The position numbers and the translations under genes are program-made. From Eutreptiella sp. 'Long Island Sound 2002' (taxonomy: Eukaryota; Euglenozoa; Euglenophyceae; Eutreptiales; Eutreptiaceae): 64,000 nucleotides of DNA. Location: positions 159,592,283-159,656,282 of the forward strand of contig OZ038381.1 in the NCBI GenBank assembly GCA_964036045.1. Reading direction: 5' to 3'. Positions 55,656-64,000 of this stretch are shown piece after piece. How positions within the stretch are numbered: the stretch's first letter is position 1; each line of letters starts with the position of its first letter. Below the pieces are notes generated by a model that was given only the letters and a program-made list of their open reading frames with translations, ran no database searches and was not told the DNA's origin.

Positions 55656-55795
55656 TTCGACATGTCTGTGCTGATTCGACATGTCTGGATGCCAAGTAAT
55701 GGCTGATTCGACAGTCTGGATGCCAAGTAATGGCTGATTCGACAGTCTGGATGCCAAGTAATGGCTTATTCGACAGTCTGGATGCCATTAATGGT
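55651..55795 (+). repeat. Short tandem repeats, about 32-34 bp unit
   Basis: Four to five units built on TGATTCGACAGTCTGGATGC followed by CAAGTAATGGC. Each contains TCGA. Confidence 0.9.
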
Positions 55796-56051
55796 ATCGA
55801 CTGCCTTCATATGCCCTGTCGAGCTGACGAATGTATGGGCCTGTTGGTCTGCTGAGCATCCAGCTTCGATGTTATGGTATGTTATGGTTTGACGTGCCCA
55901 CAGCCTTGCTGCGGGTACAGCGCCCGTGCAGTGTGCCTGGCGAGGTTGTCTTCTGCAGCTTCCGCGGAAAGCCGCAGCCGTGGCAGAGTCCAACACGGCG
56001 TGTGAATGAGGCGCTGACAACGGGTGTCCCATGACTGCACCTCGGTGTGTG

Positions 56052-56100
56052 ATTTCGACCAGAATTGGTCCACTGTTTCGACCAGGATTGGTCCACTGTT
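56052..56100 (+). repeat. Tandem pair of about 23 bp
   Basis: TTTCGACCAGAATTGGTCCA and TTTCGACCAGGATTGGTCCA, each followed by CTGTT, lie side by side ahead of the 3' LTR. Confidence 0.85.
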
Positions 56101-56216
56101 ATGCTTCTGTAGCCAACACATGTCGAGGCCCAAAAAAAAAAATTTTTTCTCTCTGGGCCTGCTCTGATTCGACATTGTGACGCCCGCCCACGTGAGTGAG
56201 ACCTCTTCGAGGTCTC

Positions 56217-56229
56217 AACGGGGGAGTAG
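56217..56229 (+). promoter_or_regulatory. Element C polypurine tract
   Basis: AACGGGGGAGTAG ends at the 3' LTR start; the core GGGGGAG is all purine. Confidence 0.65.
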
Positions 56230-56529
56230 TGTTATGGCTTCGAACAGCAGCAGCGCAACAGCGCAGCGCAACAGCGCGCAAATCGCAAGTCGCAGTCGCA
56301 ATCGCGCTGACAGTCTGTGAATAATAAAGAAGCATCGAATGCCAACTGTGAATGAGCGCTGTAAGATACTTCGATCTTTGAACAGGGTTTATGTCTTCGA
56401 GATTGTGTTATTATTGGTGCCTCGCCTAAAGATCCTGCGAGGTTTGTCGATTGGGATTTTGGATTTCGGATTTTGAGAAACAAAGAGGCACAGGAGTGCA
56501 GTCGAGTTCCCAAGAAACAAACCACAACA
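56230..56529 (+). repeat. Element C 3' LTR (intact, 300 bp)
   Basis: TGTTATGG...CCACAACA. It differs from the reassembled 5' LTR at about six positions. It preserves the uninterrupted target site of transposon D (AGGCACAGGAG). It is followed by TCAC and then the remainder of the copia 5' LTR. Confidence 0.95.
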
Positions 56530-56869
56530 TCACTTGAGTAGTGACAATTCAATGTGTCAACAAAACACCAACCTAAAAGGTTGCAAGAAGAATGGTACAA
56601 AAGCCTTTTTGAACCTTATAAACTGATATAAAAACATTTGTAAATCATGCAAAAGCTCATTTTATATCAATGTCATAGATTAGGAACATCCCATGCTGAA
56701 ATGGATTTATCACTTTTAGGAAATTGCATGGATGGCATCCGGGAATCGAACCTAGGATTTAGCAATGCAAATCCCATGTTCCGCCAATTATAATAACACA
56801 TCCGGCTGATAACGTTTCATCTCAATTCATTATAGATCAACAGATAATATTGTCTGAACTCAGAAAACA
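56530..56869 (-). repeat. Copia 5' LTR, distal fragment
   Basis: 340 bp matching 31681-32020 with about four differences, ending CAGAAAACA before the second GTTTC. It includes the tRNA-like A/B boxes. Confidence 0.93.
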
Positions 56870-58376
56870 GTTTCATTCGATGAATCCCGATTCCAATTAG
56901 ACATGACGGACGGGGACAAAAACACACGGACAACCATTGCCAAGGAGTTGTCCGACAAAGGGCAAGCTCATGCAGTTAAGGCGGGTGGCTCCGCCATTGT
57001 TGTAGGAGGTAGTCTTGCCAATGGCTTTGCGACCCCGGCACACATTATCTTTGCCGCGGAGAGCATTCAAGCCACTTGGACTGAGGGTGCACCCCTTTCT
57101 GACATCCTTGATGTTAGCAAGGACCCCCCTCGTGTGTTTGCAGCTACTTTTGCATGCAACACCACCGGCATCATGAAACACGATGATGGTGCCATCCGAT
57201 ACGTTAAGTGGAACATCCTTCCTTTGTTTCAAGGATCCTTAGACTAGACTAGACTAGGCCGTTTCCCCCTCCAATCCCATTGTTTTGATTTGTGATGGGC
57301 ACGGCTCCCACATGACATCTGAGTTTCTCATTTTTTGTCACGAAATGGGTGTTGTGTTGGTGTTGCGGCCCCCTTACACGACCGCCGCCTTGCAAGGTGA
57401 GGATCGTTGTAGTTTTAGATTAGTAAAGGGAGGTTGGAGGGTTGCACGGCATAGGAAGTTGGCAGAGTTGATCGCGAAGGGAAGGTACCGTACGGGCTTT
57501 GACCACTTTTGCAATTGCCTGTGAGCTCCGTGGCAAGAGGGTTTTTCAATTGACAAGAATCATAGGGCATGGCATTCCATCGGTGTGGTCCCTTTTACCC
57601 GTAAGGTGTATTGGGAACTTGTGGACAAGGAACGGGCACGGGATAAAGCATGTGCCAAAGTTGAACTGGATGCATCTAAGCTAAATGTGCAAGACATGGT
57701 TCAAAGCATGTTTGGAACGGACAACAGAGAAGAGGTTGTCGACCCCACAACACAAACCACACGCTTGACAAGCTCCATGTTGTGGGACAAGGGTCCAATC
57801 ACCTCTGATGTTTGTTTTGCTTTGGTGCGCACGGCTGCGGAGAAGCGAAAGGCAAAGGAGGATGAGGATGCAAGGAAGGGGCAAGCCCGAGAGGATGAGA
57901 TGGCATCAAAGAAACAACATGCTTGCGTCCTTGCCTCCACGCTAACCACAGGATTAACTTGTGCGGAGGATGTGCACAAGTTGACGGTAGAGCAACTAGG
58001 AGCCATCCTTCTTAGTCGCAACGAGAAAAAGCCAAAAGGGAAAGCCGCAATGGTTGAAGCCGTCGTAGGTTGTCTTGGGTTGCCGCCCGTGGCCGATGGT
58101 GCACGTAGCTCCAATGCATCACCCGCTCCCAATGTTGGCACACTTGCCTCCAGTTTGCCGCCCGTTCCCCTGTTGCTGGATATGTCCTTTCCTTCTTTTC
58201 CCATAGCACTCGATCTGTTTGCATGTGCGATGCCCTCATCATCATCATCATCGGAGTTGCCATTGTCTATCCCTATGTCTATCCCCAATACCGACTCCAA
58301 TGTGCTTGCGTATGCATTGGCCAGCTCGGGCGGCTTGCGCTTGCGGGACACCGGCATTGCACCGGCGACGAGCTAA
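56870..58376 (+). pseudogene. Pogo/Tc5-like DDE transposase, C-terminal part
   Basis: Continues the gene from 31617. SFDESRFQLDMTD carries the first catalytic Asp; GGSLANGFATPAHIIF and KHDDGAIRYVKWNILPLF follow. After a frame change near 57240-57280, at a GACTA triplication, LICDGHGSHMTSEFLIFC gives the second Asp. PYTTAALQGEDRCSFRLVK gives the third acidic residue. A TGA at 57521-57523 interrupts before APWQEGFSIDKNHRAWHSIG and VPFTRKVYWELV. The C-terminal tail is charged, with a segment like a SAP helix-extended-helix (LTVEQLGAILLSRNEKKPKGKAAMV), then a Ser/Pro-rich end. With both halves it would be roughly 790 residues. Confidence 0.78.
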
Positions 58377-58492
58377 TGCCTTTGAGGATGTGTTCTTCAA
58401 TACATTCATTTAATTCTTTACTTGCAAGATTGGTGGTATGTTTGTGGGGTTTGTGTGAGGACAGTCACATGCGGACCCACGAAACCCCTTCA

Positions 58493-59060
58493 CCCCCTAC
58501 CATCCCCCCCCCCATAGCTGAAAGTGAGCAAGAGTTCGCCTAGGACGGCCGAGCATATCCTTTTAGGACATGTTTCAAAGGACATTCTCAAAAAGAAAGC
58601 GCCACAAAACTCACCGGTGACGCCAAGTTACCCCCCCGAGACATTGTTGCACCCACCGTGCAACATGGCAAAAATTGCCCAAAACAGGCGAGCCCCCTAC
58701 CATCCCCCCCAAAAAGCTCAAAGTAAGCAAGAGTGAGCCTAGCAAGGTCAAGCATATCCTTTTAGGACATGTTTCAAGCTACATAATTCTCAAAAAAAAA
58801 GCGCCACAAAACTCACCGGTGGTGCCAAGTTACCCCCCCGGGACTTTCGGTGCACCCCCGAAAATACTGTGTGTCACTATGGTGGTGAAACCTTAAGAGC
58901 CCCACCCCCCGACCAAAATAGCTCAAAGTGAGAAAGAGACGTCCTAGCACGGCCAAGGATATCCTTTTAGAACATGTTTCAAAGGACATTCTCCAAAAAA
59001 AAAGTGCCACAAAAGTCACCGGTGGCGCCAAGTTACGTCCCGGGAGAAAAAAGTTCCCCC
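58493..59060. repeat. Three degenerate ~200-bp tandem repeats
   Basis: Units start near 58493, 58691 and 58899. Shared words are AAGCTCAAAGT(G/A)AG, ATATCCTTTTAG(G/A)ACATGTTTCAA, ATTCTCAAAAA and GCGCCACAAAACTCACCGGT followed by CCAAGTTAC. They may be subterminal repeats of the DDE transposon or an unrelated satellite. Confidence 0.85.
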
Positions 59061-59620
59061 CTAAAAAACAGTGAAAATTTTCGTAAAATTTTACCAAGTC
59101 AAAATGAAACATTGCAAAATGTTTGGAAACCTATTGCATATAGGTAATATTACATCATTCCATTGTACAGAAAAAGGGCTTTCAAACAAAAAAAATGGTT
59201 CGTAAAACGGCCACCGTGGCACCAAGTTATGATTTTTGGGGGGTGGACGCATGTGACTGTGTATGCAAGTGTTGTAATGAAACAGTGATACACACCCCAA
59301 CGTGAATCAGAGAGTGCGCGCCCAGCAGAGATCGCGCGCACATTATGGATGATCATTTGCACGTTGTTGATTGTTTATAATTAAACTCAGATCACGCTTT
59401 ATTTATAAGATTGAACGCTCTGTGACTTGCAAAAGAAGCTGCGAAGTAGGACAGAACTAACTGTGCATAATGTTGTGAGTTTTCTGTACTACACTGCAGG
59501 GTCTTGCATTTTTAATGATGATTTGGGCTCAATCTTGTACGTGCCATTGCTGATTGTGTATTCCGTGGGATCCGGAGTCGTTAGCCCAAAACTCTGCAAT
59601 TTCGGAAATCTCAAACTAAG
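59061..59620. other. No gene recognised
   Basis: AT-rich spacer between the tandem repeats and the coiled-coil gene, with no motif I can support. Confidence 0.5.
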
Positions 59621-61749
59621 ATGGAGCTTACACCAATCTCAAAACATGGTAGCAAGCATAAGCGTTTCGAATCCGTGACTCCAAGCCCCAGATATGGCAC
59701 AACCTACAACAATGATGAGTCAATGGACCCATTCGAAAAATTCGAAACATCACTTGGTCCCAACATCCTTCCCTCAACTCGCCTTTCGTTTGGCAAGTCG
59801 TATGTGTAGGAGTTCATGAACGAAGATGAGACGGGTGATGTTGACAATTTGGAGAAGCCATCACGAGTCCAAGAATTGGTGGAACAATTTGAAGAACATC
59901 AACGACAAATGTCGTCGCGTTCCGAACATTATCACTCTTCACAAGGCTCACAACAAGATGAATTTGAAGTTCTTTTGTCACAATCTCCAAAGGTACACGC
60001 CATTCGGCAACGCATTGATGGTTGTGAGGCAATGAGCAAGAAAGTTTATGCAACGTGCACCCTACAACAAGGAACACTTGCTACGGAGATTGAAAAATTC
60101 AAAAAGGTTGTGAAAAGCCGTGTCGAACATCGATACAAACAACTGTTTGTTCGGGTTGAGCGATTGGAGAATCATGCTACGAACTCTTCTCAAAGTTATC
60201 CACCTCATCAGTCCCAACGACACTCCGACCGAATTCGTTATTTACAGCAAAATTCGGTTGATTCGGAGAGCCTTAAGGACATTTTGGGGCTCGTGGAACA
60301 ACGAATGGAACAAGTGGATGCCAATCTTGACATGATGTTGAAGGGTGCGGCAAGTGCAAGCAAGGTGGACGAGACCGTGACGACTATTCACGAGCGCTTT
60401 TCGAACTTTGCTACGCGTGGTGATATTCAATTGATGAATGTTCAACTTGAAGAAATGACAATATTTTCGCTTCTTCTTTGCAAATGGCGAAAAATACCAT
60501 GCACACAATAGAGAGCACTTTGGCATCCCATTCTTATGCATTTGATTCGTTTCGTTCCGATTATATATCGCATGCACCCGTGCCCGGTGGCTCCATTATG
60601 AATTTTTTGCATTTAATAAGGGAGCATGTGGACATTGGTGATAATCATGTTAGGGATGTGTTGACAAAAGAAGTCGGTTTGCAATTGAAGCAATTACAAG
60701 ACTGTGTTGAACAAGTCAATGAAAGGGTTGGTGCTTTGCAGGTTCTTTGTGAATCTAAGTTGCGTGAGCTACAATCTTCTTTCGAGAGTCATTTTGCACA
60801 ACGTTTGCAAGCCGCTTTCGACAAGATAAACACACGCGTTGAGTCCTTAGTGCAAACACGCATTGATGAGCATCTCAAGGCTCTAAACGCACGCATCGAT
60901 GAATCAATTCCGAACAATCAATCTCACTTTCGTTCTTTTAATTCTCATTTAGATGAACGAATTGGAAAAACGTTGTCACAAGTTGAGGACAACATCACCA
61001 AGCGAAGCGTTGAAATCGAGAAACGTCTCAATTTTACAATGAATTTGAGGTTTGACTCTTTTGCTCGCCAAATAGGTGATGTTGTGAGACCAACCGGCCT
61101 CGATGAACACACATTGACTCGTATTCAACAATTGCATGACACGTGTTCCGGTTTGCATGAACTAATGGGACCTCTTGAGCCGCGAGTTTCTAAGGTTGAA
61201 GAATTTGCAGTCGCTTACAAAAAGTTCCTTTTGGAGGTTTCTAGTGCTATTGATTCCATGAGTGCACAATTGAGTAGCACTAGCGGAGACATGAAACGTG
61301 GATTACAAGCGCTTACCATGCGTATAACGCTCTTGGAAGAGCGTGAATCTCCTCTTTCGAGTCAAGTTGAGATGGTTAAAAGTGCTTTGGGTTAACTGGA
61401 GCATGAACAAGCAACTACAAATTCCCAGTTGCACAATCATATATCATTCACTTCTCAACGGATTGCCGAAGTGAGTGCTCAGGTGGCGAGTGATCCGCCA
61501 TCACCATCGCGACCCCATTCATCATCCAAAATTCGCTCACACCCCAATGGTAACGCCATTCGTGATGAACTCTTGCAGTTGCATTCGGTTGCCGAGTCCA
61601 AAATGCTTGTTTTTTTTCAGCGGGTTGAACACTTCAATTCGGAGGTGGACACTTCATTGAATACCGTTGCTACTCGTGTTTCCGGTTTGGAGTTGAAAGT
61701 CAATCTTAGGCGGCTCAAGTTGCATGGTCAAAAACGAAGGGAAAGGTAG
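59621..61749 (+). pseudogene. Coiled-coil protein gene, broken
   Basis: Three open stretches add up to one long protein of about 700 residues, starting at ATG 59621 (MELTPISKHGSKHKRF). The frame holds to about 60470, except for TAG 59807-59809. It slips by one base near 60465, then continues to 61749, except for TAA 61393-61395. Almost all of it is heptad-like, rich in Gln, Glu, Lys and Leu (e.g. VEHRYKQLFVRVERLENH, RVGALQVLCESKLRELQSSF, NARIDESIPNNQ). No enzyme motif is seen. It may be a structural host gene relic or an accessory ORF of an unrecognised transposon. Confidence 0.5.
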
Positions 61750-62592
61750 GAAAATGACAGGTTTCCAAAGGCATCGAAAACTAGTTGTTTTGCTGGATAT
61801 TATAAAAGCGTCGCAAACAAGTATGGTGGATTAAATATTTCTATAAGAATGATGTGTCCCATGGGCGAGACAGGGAAAAGTATTGTTTTGTGACTATTCT
61901 TTGCGCGAGGCCTCGCGCAACGACGTTCATTTGCGTCAGATTAATGTGCTACAGCACGACGCATTAGGCAGGTTGTCGAAAAATGGAACGCTGTCGTATT
62001 TATACACGTAACTTAGTAACATTATCAGGATTGTGTGATAGAGGTAGATCTATTAACGAATAAACTGCAACAATGGTGTACCCAAGAATCTTGAAAAGTA
62101 TAAATGTTCCGGAACAAACTGCAGTTTCAAGCGCGAGGCCTCGCGCATGGAACGGCGCATGAAAAACATTAAAGTTTTGGTGATCATTGCGCGAGGCCTC
62201 GCGCAATGGAGGTCACAAGCGTTCATAAAAACCAAAATTGGACAGATCCACCAGCTACACAGTATGTACGTTCCCTTGATGCGGCGCTGCTGCATGGGCG
62301 CCCATACAGGTCCCGCCGGCATCTCCGGTTTTCATACTGTGGTCACCACTGACTTCACTGCCCAACAGCGATGGTAGCGCGCCGCAACTGGGTACCACAA
62401 TCAGGATTAACTAGTGAAATGTGGGATCACCAGACAGTTACAGGTAACCGAAAATGGTGCATGCGACAAGCGAATCACAGAATAATCGGTCGCGCGAAAA
62501 CTGAGTGACAGGTTGATGTTGGAAATCAAGAAAGTTTTCTAAACAGCGATTTTTACGCAGATACATTTACGCAATTATTTTTTGCAGCAACA
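61750..62592. other. Non-coding, with GC-rich palindromes
   Basis: No gene. It holds three copies of a 16-20 bp palindrome, described next, and otherwise AT-rich DNA. Confidence 0.5.
61901..62206. repeat. Three copies of a perfect GCGCGAGGCCTCGCGC palindrome
   Basis: Copies at 61901-61920 (TTGCGCGAGGCCTCGCGCAA), 62131-62146 (16-bp core) and 62187-62206 (full 20 bp). The surrounding DNA is AT-rich, so the cores stand out. They could be hairpins, protein-binding sites or ends of tiny mobile units. Confidence 0.9.
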
Positions 62593-62922
62593 ATGCCCCT
62601 GCGAAAAGAGGTGGACCTCGAGAAGACAGTGGCCGCAGCATCCGGAGTTTTCCGCGATGTCTGCTCAGAGGAACCGCCGTACCACACGGCAGAAGAACTG
62701 TGGCAAGGGCTAAAACAGGGGGACGAGGGCGCGCGATTGTTGTTTGTGTTTTTTCTGCGTCTGCGCAAAAATGAACGGACGCGTTGCAGCGTTGAAAAGG
62801 CGATTGCGGCAGAAGGGAAGAGATGGGTTGGTGTTTTGATAGAGGAGGCTTGGCGCCTCTATTTGCTGATGCGCCACCGCGCAGTTCCATACCAGGGAAC
62901 CCAAGGTCGGTTGTTGCGGTAG
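62593..62922 (+). CDS. Small ORF, possible 5' exon of the following gene
   Basis: 109 codons from ATG 62593 (MPLRKEVDLEKTVAAASGV). It is Glu/Arg-rich with no known motif. It overlaps the start of the long open frame in another register. A spliced gene could join its GKRW to RRILARSRLARY via a GTTGGT donor at 62827 and the CGCAG acceptor at 62939, but this is not certain. Confidence 0.35.
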   Translation: MPLRKEVDLEKTVAAASGVFRDVCSEEPPYHTAEELWQGLKQGDEGARLLFVFFLRLRKNERTRCSVEKAIAAEGKRWVGVLIEEAWRLYLLMRHRAVPYQGTQGRLLR

Positions 62923-64000
62923 AGGGAAGTAGGGCGCAGCGTCGCATTTTAGCAAGGTCACGTCTGGCGCGATACAGCGCTCCTTCGCTGAAGGAGAAGG
63001 CCGCAGTCAGGTTACAGACTACATGGGACACAATTTACCAGCAGTGGGTTGTGTTGTGGATGGACAACTGGTACAACAAACAGTTTACCACAAATCCGGA
63101 CAAGAACGACAAAAGCCTGAACGCAACAGCGTTGGCTGTGTTGCTACTCAAGGATGCACCCCGCTACTGGCATGGTCATCCTAGCCTGGAAGACCTTGAA
63201 CGGCGTGTTCCTATTGTTGCACGCATGCTGGGAAACACTGAGGGAACGTTTGCACGTATCCTGCAGGACCTAGGATTTGCAAGCACGCGACTTGTTGTGC
63301 GAAACATTAGGGCACCGCTTGACATTATTCGCCCTGTACCTGCCAAGAGACCACATTGGCGACCCCTCTGTCTAAGCAAAGAAAAGGTAAGCGGCAACAT
63401 ATCGCTTCTTAACCTACTGCAATTTACTAGGGACTTGGCGCAACACAGCCGACCAGTTGTCCCTGTCTTATGTGATGAGAACATCCATTACCGCATTTGT
63501 AAGATGATGTACGGTGAAAAAACAACGGGTTGGAACGGGTTCCATTTCTGCATCAGTGCGCCGCACTTTCTCCACTTCTGTTCTTTAGCCAAAGACATGC
63601 GGACCCGCAAAGAGGTTGCTGCACTTGGAAGGCCTGCCCTGAAGGTGACTCTTGGTACATGGGGCTATTGGCGTGAGTCTGAAGGCGAAAGTCGCGGTCC
63701 ATGGCCGGCATGGAAATCCATGATTCGCGCACCACTGTGGCAGGTGGCAGAGAAAGGCAAACCCGCCCCTCTGAAAATCCTCAACGTCCAAAAACTCCTG
63801 GGTCAAGAGCCTACCAAGAGCCGTGTGGTCCCCCCACCTGCTGGCGTTACTGGTGACTTCAAGACAGTGGAACAGCAGGATCCATCATTGAGTCAAACTA
63901 TCACAGTTAAGGCGACCCGAATTGCAGCGTTGAACCACGAACCTCCGAAGCGGTTCATGGAGATTGACAAGAACCTGATTATCATCAACGGCGACATATT
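62796..64000 (+). CDS. Long unrecognised ORF, truncated by the window edge
   Basis: An open frame of about 400 codons with no stop from 62796 to the end of the window. The first ATG is 62823, but the coding feel begins nearer 62940 (RRILARSRLARYSAPSLKEK). Segments include WVVLWMDNWYNKQFTTNPD, VPIVARMLGNTEGTFARIL, RPVVPVLCDENIHYRICKMM, WNGFHFCISAPHFLHFC and LGTWGYWRE. The conserved-looking Asp-Glu-Asn in PVLCDENIHYR, and its place in a transposon-rich region, suggest a transposase-like protein, but I do not recognise the family. Confidence 0.5.

Larger units (their letters stand above)
36789..56529 (+). mobile_element. Element C: Ty3/gypsy retrotransposon with intact gag and pol
   Basis: It is bounded by 300-bp LTRs: the 5' one is split (36789-37052 and 46356-46395) by DNA transposon D, the 3' one is 56230-56529. 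The 4-bp TCAC duplication flanks it. After removing D the element is about 10.4 kb: LTR, primer site, gag, pol (PR-RT-RH-IN-chromodomain-like), an extra ORF of about 1,000 codons, short tandem repeats, polypurine tract, LTR. Gag and pol are uninterrupted. The whole element is saturated with the palindrome TCGA. Confidence 0.93.
31618..56869 (-). mobile_element. Ty1/copia-type LTR retrotransposon, itself interrupted
   Basis: The element lies on the minus strand between two 403-bp LTRs. The left (3') LTR is 31618-32020; the right (5') LTR is 36722-36788 plus 56530-56869, split by gypsy element C. Flanking GTTTC at 31613-31617 and 56870-56874 is a perfect 5-bp target duplication. The gene order gag, zinc knuckle, protease, integrase, reverse transcriptase, RNase H is diagnostic of copia. 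Without the nested insertion it is about 5.5 kb. It carries two frameshifts and a few stops, while the LTRs differ at only about five of 403 positions. Confidence 0.92.

Noticed and set aside
1-64000. UGA reassigned to tryptophan
   Set aside because: Intact genes use TGG for Trp, and TGA terminates the integrase of A and the third ORF of C at sensible places; TAA and TAG also interrupt genes.
1-64000. CRISPR arrays, bacterial operons, riboswitches or ribosome-binding sites
   Set aside because: None seen; the sequence is eukaryotic with spliced genes and retrotransposons.

Overview
The window is a piece of a large, transposon-dominated eukaryotic nuclear genome. The organism is probably a protist or alga, but I cannot name it. 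Evidence for a eukaryote is a nine-exon gene with GT-AG introns, several chromodomain-bearing LTR retrotransposons, DNA transposons, microsatellites and long homopolymer runs. I recognise one clean host gene: a Rab32-family small GTPase on the minus strand (26524-30223). Its exons join in phase into 212 residues ending in a Gly-Gly-Cys-Cys prenylation signal.

Left part (1-19.8 kb): two Ty3/gypsy-type elements, one inside the other. Element B lies on the minus strand (gag near 19.7 kb, integrase C-terminus and chromodomain near 0.55-1.4 kb). It is split inside its integrase by element A (plus strand, 1422-13313, two 550-bp LTRs). Removing A and one copy of a 5-bp target duplication restores B's integrase reading frame. 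Both elements carry an extra segment between protease and reverse transcriptase with an Asn-Pro-Pro motif resembling a Dam-type DNA methyltransferase. A also has a 3.1-kb non-coding 3' region holding several tRNA-like sequences.

Middle (19.8-30.7 kb): repeat-bearing intergenic DNA, then the Rab32 gene with poly-G/poly-C runs in its introns.

Right-centre (30.7-58.4 kb): a Russian doll reconstructed from split repeats and target-site duplications. A pogo/Tc5-like DDE transposase gene (30757-31617 plus 56870-58376) is interrupted by a copia-type element (TSD GTTTC). One copia LTR is interrupted by gypsy element C (TSD TCAC). The 5' LTR of C is interrupted by a 9.3-kb terminal-inverted-repeat DNA transposon D (25-bp TIRs, TSD ACAG). 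D encodes an unfamiliar transposase and a second gene ending in a probable TET/JBP-like 2-oxoglutarate dioxygenase domain. Its non-coding parts are dotted with GGTTSAACC motifs. Inside D, a 4.67-kb GC-rich block with about nine 212-bp tandem repeats lies between two 299-bp direct repeats. Element C has intact gag and pol, a long extra downstream reading frame, and a striking excess of the palindrome TCGA.

Right end (58.4-64 kb): degenerate 0.2-kb tandem repeats, a broken coiled-coil gene, three copies of a GC-rich palindrome, and a long unrecognised reading frame that runs off the window. Most transposon genes carry a few stops or homopolymer frameshifts, so they are recently decayed or partly mis-sequenced; gag and pol of C are intact.
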